A DNA stretch of 64,000 nucleotides. Source: Athripsodes cinereus (taxonomy: Eukaryota; Arthropoda; Insecta; Trichoptera; Leptoceridae). The notes under the pieces are model-generated. The model was not told the origin of the DNA. It saw only the letters and a list, made by a program, of their open reading frames with translations, and did not search any database. The DNA is taken from positions 7,745,572-7,809,571 of the forward strand of contig OX388325.1 of the NCBI GenBank assembly GCA_947579605.1, written 5' to 3'. Both the position numbers and the translations under genes were made by a program. Shown here one piece after another: positions 18,976-30,349 of the stretch (the stretch's first letter is position 1; each line of letters begins with the position of its first letter).

Positions 18976-19697
18976 ATTAAATTTCAAAAGGATCATATCG
19001 GTCAATAAGTTGAGCTATAAATTTTATTGTTTAGGTCTAACCCTGTTTGTTTTGTTTTGTACTGAATAATTTCCCTCTCAACTGAAAACAGACAGTATGT
19101 ACAGCATTCAGTTTCACAATGCCTTCTATAATATGCAGAGTTGGGCACCATTAATCCATAATTTAACTCAATTAAACGTTATTCCGTTAATGTAACTGTT
19201 AATGCTTTTTAATAAAACATAAGGGGATTCGTTGGAAGACATTGCATTCTAGTGATAAACTCACCCTCTGTACATTGAATTGTATAACTGATATTTTTAT
19301 GACACTTTGTACTGATTTGAAATATTCCAACTAATTTAGAGTGAAGAATAAAATGAATAAGTATAGTTTTGAAATGTGAATTCTTGTCTTTTGAAATCTC
19401 AACCAAATTGTCAAATCATGAGAATGTGAGACCAAAAAAACGAATCCAAATTTTTGTAAAATGGAACAAAACTACCTACCAAATTGCCAAGACGAGGTCC
19501 AAGTTAGATATGGTAACCCAAATTACACAACACATCTCTTTATACAGTGGTACCTTGACATGACATACGAGTGCCCCAAAAAACAAGTTTTTTTGAGATA
19601 CGAGCCGTCATTTTTGCTTTAAAATACGAGCAAAATTTGAGATACGGGCTACTTAATGACACTTGCTGACTAACTCATTTCCGGAACATTCTGAAAT

Positions 19698-19799
19698 GGC
19701 GGCTGCCACACAGGTGGATGCGAATGTTGAATTGTCGCCGAAAGATTTAAGATTTTTGCATGATGATTGACGTTCGCATCCAGCTGTGTGGACGCCGCC
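19698..19799. mobile_element. GGCGGCGT foldback MITE, copy 2 (short form)
   Basis: Inverted ends GGCGGCTGCCACACAGGTGG and the CCAGCTGTGTGGACGCCGCC mirror, flanked by AAT at 19695-19697 and 19800-19802. It keeps the CCGAAAGATTTAAGATTTTT core of copy 1 but lacks most of the left arm. This is an internal-deletion form. Confidence 0.85.
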
Positions 19800-19816
19800 A
19801 ATGGAGGAAGAAACAA

Positions 19817-19918
19817 ACCTTCTTGGACATGTTTTTTTATAAACGGCCTGATGAAAATGAAAAAAGCGTGGCGAAAAAGGCAAAGACTAATGAAGAGAAA
19901 AGCAGTGACGAAAATTAA
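19817..19918 (+). pseudogene. Tigger-like transposase C-terminal remnant
   Basis: An open frame ends TFLDMFFYKRPDENEKS...EKSSDEN-stop. The FxxRP segment followed by a Lys/Glu-rich tail is typical of pogo/Tigger transposase C-termini. It sits directly after the nested MITE. The DDE domain is absent. Confidence 0.45.
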
Positions 19919-20303
19919 GCGAAAGTAACACTTTATAAATCTAGTTCATTTCTTTACATTCTCTTTTATTATGTTTTCGTACAATATTTGTCTTTTGTAA
20001 ATACATTTTTCGTATTCAAAAACAAGTAACAAAAATAACTGGGGTGACATTTATGGGGCTGGAGCGGATTAATGGCAGTTCAATTAATTTCAATGAGGAA
20101 ATTTGCTTTGAGATACGAGTAATTTGAAATACGAGCAAAATTGCGGAACGAATTAAACTCGTATGTCGAGGTACCACTGTATTGTACTCTGAATCACAGA
20201 CGATAATATCAATGTCGGTGTTAAAAGTTAATCGCAATTTTAACGGAAGTTAATAGTCAATTAACTTGTTGATACATTAACCGTTAATGCTCCAGCTCTG
20301 CCC

Positions 20304-21777
20304 ATAAGTATTTTGTTTATAGGTATATAATTATATCCTCTATAAAGAGTTTTACACATTTGTTTAATTTACGTCGTCAACCAAATATCATAGGCTTTTT
20401 TCAATATGAAACAAATTACCAATAACGAAAAATATTACGAAAATCATTTAAGTAATTTTATAATTTTTATCTTAAAAAGTAGTCCAATGTTACAGGGACA
20501 GACATTTCACCATCATTTTGAGTATAAATGGCTGAAAATTTTGATCTCATAAGCGAGATTCGTTCACAAATATTTCATACTTTATTGAAATATGTAGTAA
20601 TATAGGTTGGATAACTAATCATTCCATTTTGGAAAACTTGGCATTGCTCAAAGGTTATTTTTTGAACAAATTTTGTATTTCTTCAGACACATCGCGTACA
20701 GAGAAGATAAATAAAAGTATCGAAAAGCTAGTCAACACATGAAAAAGGTCCGGGTCAAAGACCCAGTGGTAGAATAACAATGTGTAAGAAGATCAAATCA
20801 GGCAAGCAGTGACTGTCTCGATTTACGATACTGTACACCTGACAGAAAACAGAAGAGGATGACGCAGGATTATCTATAGGAGAATCTTCGAAGATACGAT
20901 CCCAAAACTAAGAATCATCGTCACATAATTATTTGCACATATTTAATTTGTATATATCTATTTTATCAAAATTTTACACTTCAATTAACACAATATACAC
21001 TGTTGACAACACTATTAACCAAAATATACTAAATTTAGTCAGAATATGAAAATAAATTCAAAACTTGATTTAATATCAAGTATTATTTTCATTCTAAAAT
21101 GAGAAGATGTTATGGATACAGGCAGCTACAAAAGCGCCATCTGTTAATGTTGAATTCGATCTGACATCACTTGATAGTCGACGATCTAAATATGATGATA
21201 ATATGAAAAGGGTCATCCTAAGGTTGTACGTACCATTGCTTTCAGTTAAAGGCTGATTCATTGTTTAATAATAATAAGTAAATATATAATATTGTTTGCG
21301 TAAGGTACTACAGTACAACATCTATCTATGTGTATGACTGTGTATTATTTTGTACAAGATATAAGCTCGGCATCATCCAGAGTATAGTCAGCAAATAACT
21401 GCTCGTATGGAGTATACAGATCATCCTCTAATTATTGTAGATATCGCATGTCTTATGTTGAAATAACTTTATTCCACAGATATTTCAGGAGTCCTAAGAC
21501 TCCTAATTATCCGTTTAGGTGACAATCTAATTATCTTTCAACTCTCTCTAGTCTATCAATACTACAGTGAGAAAAATACTAACGAAATTTCACAACGAAT
21601 CATTGGTACGTACTATCAGATTAGGACCATCAGAGATAGTACAAACGATTCATTAGTACGAATCTATACAATTAACTTTTCGCAAACAAATTGTTGGTAA
21701 ATTTACGAGTGAATGGCCTCTAGAAGAATTTATAAAGGATTTTTTTCCAATTTTTGTGTGTAAGTATATTAACTGTC
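20304..21777. other. No gene seen
   Basis: AT-rich. There are unclassified repeat words at 21479-21560 (TTTCAGGAGTCCTAAGACTC, compare 16298). Short open frames are not supported by motifs. Confidence 0.45.
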
Positions 21778-22300
21778 CTGTTCCATAGCTCAACAAGTCG
21801 AAAGTTTTGTAACTTTTGTTATAACGTAATTGGTAACCAACGCCACTCGTTCAATTTCACGAAAAATAACTATAAAATACACTTTATATATTAAACATTA
21901 AGTTATGGAAAAAATAACGTACGTATTTTCGATTCCACAAATAAATATTTCGAATTGTTTAACCATTGAACGGAAAAAAGACAACATAATATTTATTTAA
22001 CTATACGATTATTTCACTTGCTGTTGTGTTTCTTAAGCATAATATAAATATAGCAAAATTATATAAATGACGATTTCTCGAATATAAGATATTTCTACTT
22101 GTTGAGTTATGGAACTGAGGCCTGAGTCAATAACACACTTTCGCGTCACGTTCCCGTTCCGTTAGCGTTCGGGTGCAGACGATCTTGCGCCAAAGTGTTA
22201 ATTTTCGTAACTATTGTGTATCTTATTGTGTATATATTGTGTACGTGACACGTGACGCGAAAGTGTGTTATTGACTCAGGCCTCTGGACAGTTGATATTC
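21778..22300. repeat. GTCCAGTTCC inverted-repeat element, copy 3 (most complete)
   Basis: Left CTGTCCTGTTCCATAGCTCA and right GAGTTATGGAACT...GGACAGT form inverted termini. The interior shares ATTCCACAAATAAATATTTC and ATTGAACGGA with the other copies. The right terminus is split by a 168-bp MITE (22117-22284). No coding capacity. Confidence 0.7.
22117..22284. mobile_element. Short MITE with perfect 35-bp inverted termini
   Basis: GAGGCCTGAGTCAATAACAC at 22117 extends to a perfect 35-bp inverted repeat (22117-22151 and 22250-22284). It interrupts the word ATGGAACTGGACAGT, which is intact at 59270-59282. The inferred duplication is only 1-2 bp. The unrelated 98-bp centre has no coding capacity. 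Confidence 0.88.
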
Positions 22301-22390
22301 TATTATATATTTTGAATAGCGAATCATTTGTGAACCTACTGTAAATCATTTTGGAATCGTAAATCAACGGAAAGGCAAAAATCACTAAGG

Positions 22391-22645
22391 GCTGCAAACA
22401 CAGACTCTGTCAATAGACTTGTGGTACCGCGTAGGGGGAGTCTGGCCAACTATGTTGACCGTGCCTTCTGTGTGGCTGGTCCGTTGCTGCGGAACAAAAT
22501 TCCCTTTGATTTGCGAACTCTGGAGAGTGTGGAAGTGTTCAAGACGAGGTCAAAGACCCTTTTGTTCAGGAGGTGTTATGATTCTTGAATGGGCCCTTGC
22601 AGTGGTTTTTCCACAAAACGGCGCATCATAAATAAGTTGTCTAGT
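22391..22645 (+). pseudogene. CR1-like LINE C-terminus and 3' end
   Basis: An open frame of 65 codons ends at TGA 22586-22588 and contains RLVVPRRGSLANYVDRAF, then GPLLRNKIPFDLRTLESVEV and FKTRSKTLLFRRCYDS. This is the C-terminal tail that follows the RT domain in CR1/Jockey-type LINEs. The CCCTTGCAGTGG...AAAACGGCGCATCA 3' unit follows. It is strongly 5'-truncated. Confidence 0.8.
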
Positions 22646-23155
22646 TATTATTATTTGAACTTGACATATGTTCTAGCTTAGTGAGGCGACAAAATGTGTA
22701 TACAACTGAATTGAATTAATTAAAATATTAAGATAAAATAAATAAATAAATGCATGCGAACTGACTAAAATATTTGCTAGTTTATTAGTATGTATATCAA
22801 AACTTTGTATATTATTATTTCAAACACGTAAGTTCACAACAAACACAATACACAGAGCTTTCAAAAGTTCAACAACAATGGTACAATGCCGCGCCCTCTA
22901 GAACAAACCTATAAAGTCTGAACGAAACTACACTTTGTCGAATTTTGCCCAAAGTGACTTATGAATATTCGTTATGTAATGTTGTCCTCGTTGTGCTACT
23001 TTGATGGCATATTCAACTTAAAAAAACTATTTGTTTTCTCCAGTCCTCGGCAAACATTAAGGGTTTTCCACCACTTTCTTTCCCTGAATGTTTAAGAGAT
23101 GAACTCCTATAACTCATCCAGACTGAACGAAACATTTTATTAAAATAGGGATCCC
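22646..23155. other. No gene seen
   Basis: AT-rich. Nothing recognisable apart from short AATAAATAAATAAATG tail sequence near 22737. Confidence 0.45.
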
Positions 23156-23159
23156 TGAA

Positions 23160-23410
23160 ACGTAATCGTTAGATCCGGAGAAGAAAGGGCGACTAAAGGT
23201 ATTATGCAGGGTATACCCGAGGGCAGAAGACCGTTAGGAAGACCAAGACAAAGATTGCTGTATAACATCAACCGAGATCTAGAGGAGTTAAATGCTATCG
23301 ACGACTGGCAGTCCATTGTTCAAGATAGAAAGGCTTGGGGATTTATTGTTTCGGAGGCAAAGGTCCTTCAAGGGCTGTTCGGTCATCGGAAGTAAGTAGT
23401 AAGTAAGCTC
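23160..23410 (+). pseudogene. LINE C-terminal fragment, lineage L3
   Basis: IPEGRRPLGRPRQRLLYNIN, LNAIDDWQSIVQDRKAWGFI and VSEAKVLQGLFGHRK form a continuous frame to the stop. This is the RRPxGRPRxRW...W...AQDRxxWRxxVxEAK ending of RTE-like LINEs. It finishes in an AAGTAAGTAGTAAGTAAG tail. Sister of 17885-18095. Confidence 0.8.
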
Positions 23411-24213
23411 CCTGTAACAAAAACCTTCCCTAAATTACAACCCTTAATGTCCCTTGGAGGAGATACTCACTACAAGGCACTACTCATTACAACAATATTC
23501 TTACAAACTATGTTCTTACAGTTACATATTGGCTACGTACTAGGGTTGTAATTCAGGGGAGGATTTTGTCGGGAGGAGCCCTTAAGGCAAATCCTGAGCC
23601 CACCCTTTGAATTTTTCTTTTTTGTTTCGTTGAGTCTAGATGGTATAGGAGCTCAGCTCCTAAAACATCCAGGGGAAAATGGTGGGAAATACTGAATGTA
23701 ATTTGCCGAGGTCTAAAACCAAATAGTTTTTTATCCCACTTGTGGGAAATGCCGTGATGGTATAGATAGAGAGAGATATAGAAAAAATGTAATATGATAT
23801 CATATTTTCCCAGGCATAAAAATGAAAAAAAATACATGTAAACAAGACACGAGGGTTTAGGGAGGGCGAGGGAGTAAAGGATCAGGGCCAAAGATTATGT
23901 TGTCCAGAATGGAAAAGGAAAAATTACAGATGTTTTGATATTATTATGTATATGAGTTGGGGGGAAGGAGTGTTACCAGTGGTAAACATATTTTTATACA
24001 TTATTTATTATTATTAGAGATGCAACGAATAGTAAATTTGACCGAATACCGAATATTATTTTTATTGAGTTTATTTATTTCCATAAAATAAAATGTCATT
24101 GAAAAGCTTGACATATTACATATGTACATACCTTTAAGCCAATCACTGTTCACAAAGAAATATTTGAAACAAATTATATTTCTAAGAGAAATTAAAAGCA
24201 TCCCTTCCTTATA
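23411..24213. other. No gene; hAT terminus at about 24016-24060
   Basis: TAGAGATGCAACGAATAGTA at 24016 equals the left terminus of the hAT MITE at 49468, but the matching right end is missing. The rest is unassigned. The 112-codon minus frame at 23553-23891 has no recognisable domain. Confidence 0.5.
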
Positions 24214-24324
24214 CGGGTCACGAAGGCATTCATCCGAATATTTTTTCGGAGAATGCTTCGAATCGTCACATGATTGAAGATTGATGTTTGATTGACGTTC
24301 GCATCCTGCTATCTGGACGCAGCC
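24214..24324. mobile_element. GGCGGCGT foldback MITE, copy 3 (right half)
   Basis: Matches the right arm of copy 1: CGAAGGCATTCATCCGAATA, TTTCGGAGAATGCTTCGAAT and TGATTGACGTTCGCATCC, ending GACGCAGCC followed by AAT. The left arm is absent. Confidence 0.8.
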
Positions 24325-24938
24325 AATGGTAACGGTTTGCTGCAATCGATTGCGATTTATATACTACCAAGCAAAAGAAGCGCATTGTTGAATACTCTTT
24401 CAAATTTCTATGTAATTCGTTGCTTATTTTTTAATTTTATTATTGTTGTTGTTTTTAATAAATATTTTATTTTACATCTAACTAATTACTTTTTGGATTT
24501 GTAATTTTGTTTTATTTTGTCTGTCAAAAACATTTTTGTTATATGTTTAAGTTGTTAAAGGCTTCTGCCTAGTATGAATGATAAATAAATAAATACCAAA
24601 ATACGATTGTTGGGAAATGAGAAAATGGGATAAATAATTGTCTGGAAACTTTTGATGTGTATACCTATTATACACCGTTAATATATAACATGGGAATATT
24701 TGAGGTAAGATACATATAAAGATATATTTATTTGGACTGAGGTATTATATCTTCAACCATAAGGAGCCTCAAGGGAAATTATGATGGAAAATGAAGAAGT
24801 AAATCCCACGGGTTAACCTGATGGAATATATAGGTTCAGCGCACATTGGATACTATTCAGAGCATAGCATTTACGATTTACAGTTTCCATCGATTCGAGT
24901 GATTCACCAATTTTAGGTAAATAGTAAAATATGAGTAG
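24325..24938. other. No gene; LINE tail at about 24420-24595
   Basis: AAAGGCTTCTGCCTAGTATGAATGATAAATAAATAAATA is of the stem-loop plus AAATAAAT type seen at other LINE 3' ends here (30641-30710, 46340-46385, 58060-58110). Confidence 0.45.
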
Positions 24939-25150
24939 CAGGGTTACCCTTGACATGATCTAAGCACGAACTTAATCATGTATTGGTCATAATCATACGA
25001 CGCGCAAAGTGACTATAGTCAAAAATGCGTGCATCTCAATCTCGCGGTAGCGATAGCGCGGTATTTTTGACTATAGTCACTTCGCGCGTCGTAGAATTAA
25101 GATCAATACATGATTAAGTTCGTATTTAGATTGGGTCAATAGTAACCCTG
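24939..25150. mobile_element. CAGGGTTACTC foldback MITE, copy 2
   Basis: The ends are CAGGGTTACCCTTGACATGA and AGTAACCCTG. Internal arms carry CATACGACGCGCAAAGTGAC and the GTCACTTCGCGCGTCGTA mirror around a GCGGTAGCGATAGCGCGG centre. The length (212 bp) matches copy 1. Flanking bases do not form a clear duplication. Confidence 0.85.
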
Positions 25151-25394
25151 CTGTTAACTCAACAAAACTATGAGCTGAGATTCAAATTATAAAATATTAT
25201 TGTGTTTTAAATAAATAAATAAAATATTGTCATATAAAAACAACATGTACCTACATGTTGCCCCGTGGAATACCCTGCAAAAAAAATAGGTATTGGTAAA
25301 ATAGACATAAAATATAACATCTTCAAATCAGCAGTGATCAGATTATGCTACACATCCTACATATATCGTTGCGTCACTAAATAATATATTTACC

Positions 25395-25455
25395 GACGTG
25401 TAACACATAGACCCAGGACAATTTAAAAAAAATCTTCTTCATTGTGTCCCGACAG
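25395..25455 (-). mobile_element. SINE1 body fragment
   Basis: The minus strand reads ACACAATGAAGAAGATTTTT and AAATTGTCCTGGGTCTATGT, the non-tRNA body of SINE1. The tRNA-like head is missing. Confidence 0.6.
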
Positions 25456-26241
25456 AAAATAAACTCTTTATTGTTGTAATAAAACATAAATTCAATAGGA
25501 GTGCCTGGAGGCAATCTCTTCTAGCAAACCCGTATTCAGATTAACTTTAAATTCAATCTCAAAGAGTATTAACTAAACTAGTGAAAATTAACGTTCCGTT
25601 GAAGTAAGTTGGATTATGGGGGTCCCATAGTGATGTATACATCAAAGGCATTAGCTTTTCAAAAAGGCTCCCATCTTATACACATTAGGGTGCATTTTTA
25701 AGCTTCTGGAATTGACTATAACATGCGTTACAATTTCATTGAAGGAGACCCACCGACCACGCGTTACAATTTCAATAAAAAAATAACGACTAAAGCTATC
25801 TATCAACAAGCTAAGAAATTAACGTTTAACCGAATTAAATTTCTGCAGATTAACAACGGCCAGCCCTGGAAACAAAATTTATTACGTTTATTTTATATAA
25901 ATTCAATGCAAAAACATAACCTACATATTTTATACGTTTTTACACGTGAAAACTGAATCAAAGAATAGGTGCTTCACTCTTTTCTGCAAGATTTCCAGGG
26001 TTATACACCTATGAATTGTTAAACCAAGGACACCAAGTTTTTTCAGTCATTTTGGACCAGTATTTTTATATATGTCTTAATTATTCACAATTACCAAACT
26101 GCATATGAAACTATATACAATACGCCCTTGCAGTTTTTTTTTATCACAAAATGGTGCAAAACAAGTTTCTGGTTTTATTGATATACATACATTATACCTG
26201 CACCAGTTTCAAACTCAACATCGCTCACGAAATAATAAAGA
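25456..26241. other. No gene; LINE remnants
   Basis: GCCTGGAGGCAATCTCTTCT at 25504 is a LINE-tail remnant. ACGCCCTTGCAGTTTTTTTT at about 26119 is a degraded CR1-like 3' end. The 77-codon frame at 25723-25956 has no recognisable domain. Confidence 0.45.
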
Positions 26242-26243
26242 TA

Positions 26244-26805
26244 ATTGAATCGGTCATTTGAGAAACCCCGTAAGTCAGTCAATATAAACTCTTCAGAAAT
26301 CACAAAAAAATGTTTGTTATAAAATTTTGAATGAATCTTACTCAAATCAAAATGTAACTTACAGTGTATTTTGTTATTACAAACCTTTATTTTTTATTAA
26401 AATAATTTATTTGTATATTAATTTGTTAATTAAAAACCTTTGACTTATGTTGTTTCTCAAATGAACACCATTTCAGGGAACAGAATTCAACATTTTCATC
26501 CCAGATTATTTATTAAACATCCAAAAATCATTAATTTTCATCATTTTCACCCACGTTAGTAGTTGGCTAAAAGTGTCAGCTGTGAATCGACATGAAAAAA
26601 TTTAGTGTAGTAACAATATAAGTCGCTGACTTGTGTTGTTTCTCTATTGACTGGCCAAGTTTATCAGCTCAATTTGTATCAAATAGATAAAATTTACGTG
26701 GTTTCTAAATGAAATAACGTGCGTTTCAAGAAAAAGGATCCAAATAAAAAAAATCATATCCGCTTAAAGCCTGACTTATGGGGTTTCTCAAATGACAGAT
26801 TCAAT
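26244..26805. mobile_element. 562-bp TA MITE with repeated internal motif, copy 1
   Basis: The ends ATTGAATCGGTCATTTGAG and CAAATGACAGATTCAAT are flanked by TA (26242-26243, 26806-26807). The motif TGACTTATGTTGTTTCTCAA, or its inverse, occurs four times, at about 26251, 26446, 26628 and 26770. No ORF. A second, inverted copy ends at 28247. TA duplication suggests a Tc1/mariner-type mobiliser. Confidence 0.75.
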
Positions 26806-26807
26806 TA

Positions 26808-27064
26808 CAGTATTTACTTATTTTATATTCAACTGACAAAACCAAACAGATATTCGAGATCTGAAATAGGAGTTCCCAAAAAAAAATGCTTATATTAATT
26901 CACTGTGTGGGTGTTTAGGTAGTACAATTCCATAATGAAATTAAATAAAACAAATGTTGTGAAATAAACAAATTAATTATTCTAAATTAATTAATTAATT
27001 AAAATTATTTTCAAAATATGTAAACTGACATTGGGAAATCATTAGATCAGTGTTTCCCTTATTT
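26808..27064. other. No gene seen
   Basis: AT-rich spacer between the TA MITE and a SINE2 fragment. ATTAATTAATTAATTAAAAT occurs near 26985. Confidence 0.4.
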
Positions 27065-27172
27065 CTTGAGAATTCCACCGACACAAGCTTTTAGTAGCTT
27101 ACTGTGAAAGGTGTATAAGGTTGTATTTGGGTTTATCACAAACAAAACCCAGATATATCTTTTTAAAAAAAA
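27065..27172 (+). mobile_element. SINE2, 3' half
   Basis: GACACAAGCTTTTAGTAGCT through AAACCCAGATATATC, followed by an A-rich run. The tRNA-like head is lost. Confidence 0.8.
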
Positions 27173-27404
27173 AAAAAAAAAATTATGCCCTCTTTTCTTT
27201 AAGACACCTTTGGGAACTACTGCATAAGATCGTTAGAAGAATGACAACAATTGGATTTCAGTTTGTAATGTTTTGTTCTATTGTTAATCTCGATTTATTT
27301 ATGTCTAACTGTATTGCACTAAGTATATTTATTTTATTCAAATGACATTTTATATCCTTATTATCGTTAATATTAATTTAATCATATTCTAGATCAGAGT
27401 ACCC

Positions 27405-27724
27405 AATCTTTTTTTCTAACAGACCACATTAAAAAATTTGCTGGTTCCGGTAGACCCCCTGTATTTCTAATCCCCGTCGCTTAATTTTCGAAGTGGTATA
27501 GAAATTCGAAATATTTCAAAAACTCCTCGGTTTTCTTAAAGAAAAGTTTTTTCTCACAGTACCTTTTTCCGGGTATTTATACCGACTATTGTTTATGTTA
27601 ATATCTTGTGCTTTTACCGAATATCCGATACTTTAACTATGGATTCGTGGACCCACTCTTACGATTCGTGCACCCCTATTTTTCAGTCACGCCATAGTGG
27701 ACCCCCGTCGAGTCGTCCGTTTTT
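27405..27724 (-). mobile_element. hAT-related fragment
   Basis: The interior (27500-27640) matches the inverted interior of the hAT MITE at 15610-15971: AACTCCTCGGTTTTCTTAAA, CAGTACCTTTTTC and ACCGAATATCCGATACTTTA. A CAGAGTACCCAATC start near 27409 may be one terminus. The other end abuts the second TA MITE. Confidence 0.55.
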
Positions 27725-28247
27725 TGATTTGGGTTCCTTTTCTTGAAACGCACGTTATTTCATTTAGAAACCACGTAATTTTTACCTATTTGATACAAAT
27801 TGAGCTGATTAACTTGGCCAGTCAATAGAAAAACAACACAAGTCAGCGACTTATATTGTTACTACACTAATTTTTTTCGTGTCGATTCACAGTTGACACT
27901 TAACGCTAACCACTAACGTGGATGAAAATGATGAAAATTAGTGATTTTTGGTTGTTTAATAAATAATCTGGGATAAAAATGTTGATTTTTATTCCCCGAA
28001 ATGGTGTTCATTTGAGAAACAACATAAGTCAAAGGTTTTAATTTAAATTAACAAATTAATATACCTAGAAATAAAATATTTTGACATAAAATAAAGGTTT
28101 ATAATAAAAGAATACACTGTAAGTAACATTTTGATTTGAGTAAGATATCAATATTTCATTCAAAATTTTATAACAAACAGTGTTTTTGTGATTTCTGAAA
28201 AGTTTTTATTGACTGCCTTATGTTGTTTCTCAAATGACCGATTCAAA
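27725..28247 (-). mobile_element. 562-bp TA MITE, copy 2 (inverted, inner end truncated)
   Basis: Matches copy 1 in reverse almost throughout: TTGAAACGCACGTTATTTCA, AACAACACAAGTCAGCGACT, ATTTGAGAAACAACATAAGT. It ends CTCAAATGACCGATTC followed by TA. About 60 bp of the inner terminus are missing at the junction with the hAT fragment. Confidence 0.75.
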
Positions 28248-28249
28248 TA

Positions 28250-29690
28250 CTAGCTCATTTTGATACACCATAATTGACTCATTATATAAGACCTTTTTTA
28301 TTAATTATTAGTATATATTGTTTTAATTTTGATTTTGACTTACATATTTATATGAATTTGCAATGTACCTGTTTGATTGTGAATGATTGTTTTTTTTGTT
28401 GTTGTTGTCTGACATACTTTTTGTCAACATGTAAAAGGCTCACGCCGCGCCGTATATGATTTTAAATAAATCAATATTATTTTTTACCCTGTTACTTGAG
28501 GTAGGTAGGTATCCCACCCATTATGAATGTCCTATTTATATGACAGGGAGAGGACCGCTTGCATGTTTATTTTATGCAGTTATTTTAGCTTTTAGATCGT
28601 ATAGATAGATAGACAGATAAACGTATCGATATATATATGAACATCGAATCGACTAAAATATTTATAACATTCATTATAATACACAATATTTTATCGATAA
28701 AAACTAACGTGTTATCATGTAAATACATAATATATATATATAATGATTGTCTGTTATACCTACACGGCAAGGCGGGTGACCTTCCTCAGCAACCAGTACA
28801 ACTCAAATATTGTACGCCTTGTGGCTGCTATAAGAACATTCTTGCACACAGCAATGCGGGCGGGTGTTTGCGATTGTGTGTGTTGTTTGTGTGTTCATAT
28901 TGCTACTACAGGCAGTCTACTATTTTGCTTTCTTCGCTTCCTCGCGTTTTTTTGTTATTATTTGATTCATTCTTAATCATTCGATTTATTTATTTATTAC
29001 AAGCACACAAAAAAGACAATAACTACATATTATATAAGGCACAGCAAAAAGGTAAATCTTTCAGAGATCAGCTCAGTGCCAGATTAAGAAAAAACCCAAG
29101 GGGGGAGGGACGCTAAAGATATCTTGAGCTACCTTTAAATTTATTGTACAGTAAAATTAAAATTAAAAATTGTATTACCATTTTGCTTATTTTTATTTTT
29201 TAATATTTCAGTGCTGTTTAGTGCCAAAGCGTCTCAACGACACTGCAGAATTTATCAATTCTAGGACATTACATCCACGTCACAATATAAATAATAAAAT
29301 AAGCAAATATACATTTATTATTTGAGAATAAGATTAAGTTTGTAAAATTATATAAATAAAATAATTTGTTTATCGTCATTTCACATGCAAAATAGTAAAT
29401 TAATAGGGAATTCACAGCAAGTGTACCTATGATATGTATTTCTGTTGGACTATTACATAGACGATATAGAAGTCAAGTGCAGCGCGGTACATTTTTTTCG
29501 GAATTTTTGTGTTCAATATTAATAATTATGCTGTTTCACTCCATATCATTAAGATGATAATGGTCTCTTTCCCACTAATGCTGAAGACATAATTTATACT
29601 TGCCGAGGGTGTTGAGCTTCTATCATAAAATTGTTGTCATAAAACAACAATCAATCGTGAATCGATGTCCTTCAAGTATTAGCAAGATAA
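28250..29690. other. Repeat remnants, no supported gene
   Basis: There is a LINE tail AAAAGGCTCACGCC...AAATAAATC at 28430-28470 (compare 31490-31515). A SINE3 fragment lies at 28497-28580 (GGGAGAGGACCGCTTGCATG). At 29440-29545 there is a segment matching the inverted interior of the hAT element at 49695-49800. The 159-codon frame at 28637-29116 has no recognisable domain and spans low-complexity sequence. Confidence 0.45.
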
Positions 29691-29698
29691 TTGTCTTA

Positions 29699-30240
29699 TG
29701 GGGTGTTCACATTTGGCGAATATCTCCAGGCGAATTTCAAAATATATCGCCAGGCGAAAAAACAAAATTCGTCGGACATCCATTGATCGTCACACCTGTT
29801 CACACAGTCCATCAATATAGAAACGATCTGTCAGATGCGCTTTAATTTTGACACTGTTTTCAAAATGGCGGACGTCGAGATGGAGATCGCGAAGTGTTTA
29901 TTTTTAGTCGAAAATGTTATAGTAGAGGTTATAAGTCGCCTTTTAATTAAGGAAACAAACGCCACAAACCAACAATAAAGTAACAGCTGTCACGAAGCGG
30001 GAAACATTATAAAATTTATAGGTAATAAAGTTTTTACCATAGATACGAACGCCGCGCACATCTGCGCATGCGCAAATCGCTCAATCGGCCGAAAGAATCG
30101 GTTGGAAGGTGGTCAACTCGAGACGATATCGTTTCTACTGGTTTTATCGTTTCAGACTAGCTGTCATTTTGATCACACGGTTCAAATGGCTGGCGTTATT
30201 TTGGTGCCCTAGCGATATTCGCCAAAGTGAGAACACCACA
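29699..30240 (+). mobile_element. TTA-type MITE (PIF/Harbinger-like), copy 2
   Basis: The ends TGGGGTGTTCACATTTGGCG and GCCAAAGTGAGAACACCACA are flanked by TTA (29696-29698, 30241-30243). The 542-bp body is shared with the copies at 16383, 34106 and 39057, including CAAAATGGCGGACGTCGAGA and ATCTGCGCATGCGCAAATCG. There is no ORF of note. A TWA duplication is the PIF/Harbinger hallmark. Confidence 0.88.
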
Positions 30241-30243
30241 TTA

Positions 30244-30345
30244 CAAACTTTCTCAACCAACGTCAGTTTAAAACTGGCTGCAAAATTTGATCGGCCGCAT
30301 GACCGATTTTTTCTTTGAATTACCAATCTAATTAGTACATACATA
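30244..30345. repeat. Paired dispersed repeat (see 11215-11345)
   Basis: GTCAGTTTAAAACTGGCTGC and ATGACCGATTTTTTCTTTGA match 11230-11310 with few differences. Non-coding. Confidence 0.7.
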
Positions 30346-30349
30346 TTCG

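Larger units (their letters stand above)
19545..20179. mobile_element. pogo/Tigger-like element
   Basis: The terminal repeats CAGTGGTACCTTGACA and TGTCGAGGTACCACTG are flanked by TA (19543-19544, 20180-20181). This is the TIR style and duplication of pogo/Tigger Tc1-mariner elements. GATACGAG words repeat inside both ends. A transposase C-terminal remnant (19817-19918) shows that it derives from an autonomous copy. A 102-bp MITE interrupts it. Confidence 0.85.
19136..20303. mobile_element. Outer hAT-like element of a three-level nest
   Basis: The left end GCAGAGTTGGGCACCATTAA and the right end, which reads in reverse GGGCAGAGCTGGAGCATTAA, form inverted termini. Subterminal GTTAATG-type words lie at both ends. 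Its own 8-bp duplication is not recognisable. Most of the interior is a later Tigger-like insertion. Confidence 0.55.

Noticed and set aside
23553..23891. 112-codon minus ORF
   Set aside because: Hydrophobic low-complexity frame with no conserved motif or splice signals; treated as chance.
28637..29116. 159-codon plus ORF
   Set aside because: No recognisable domain. It spans low-complexity and repeat-like sequence and an unlikely composition; the length is within chance for the window.
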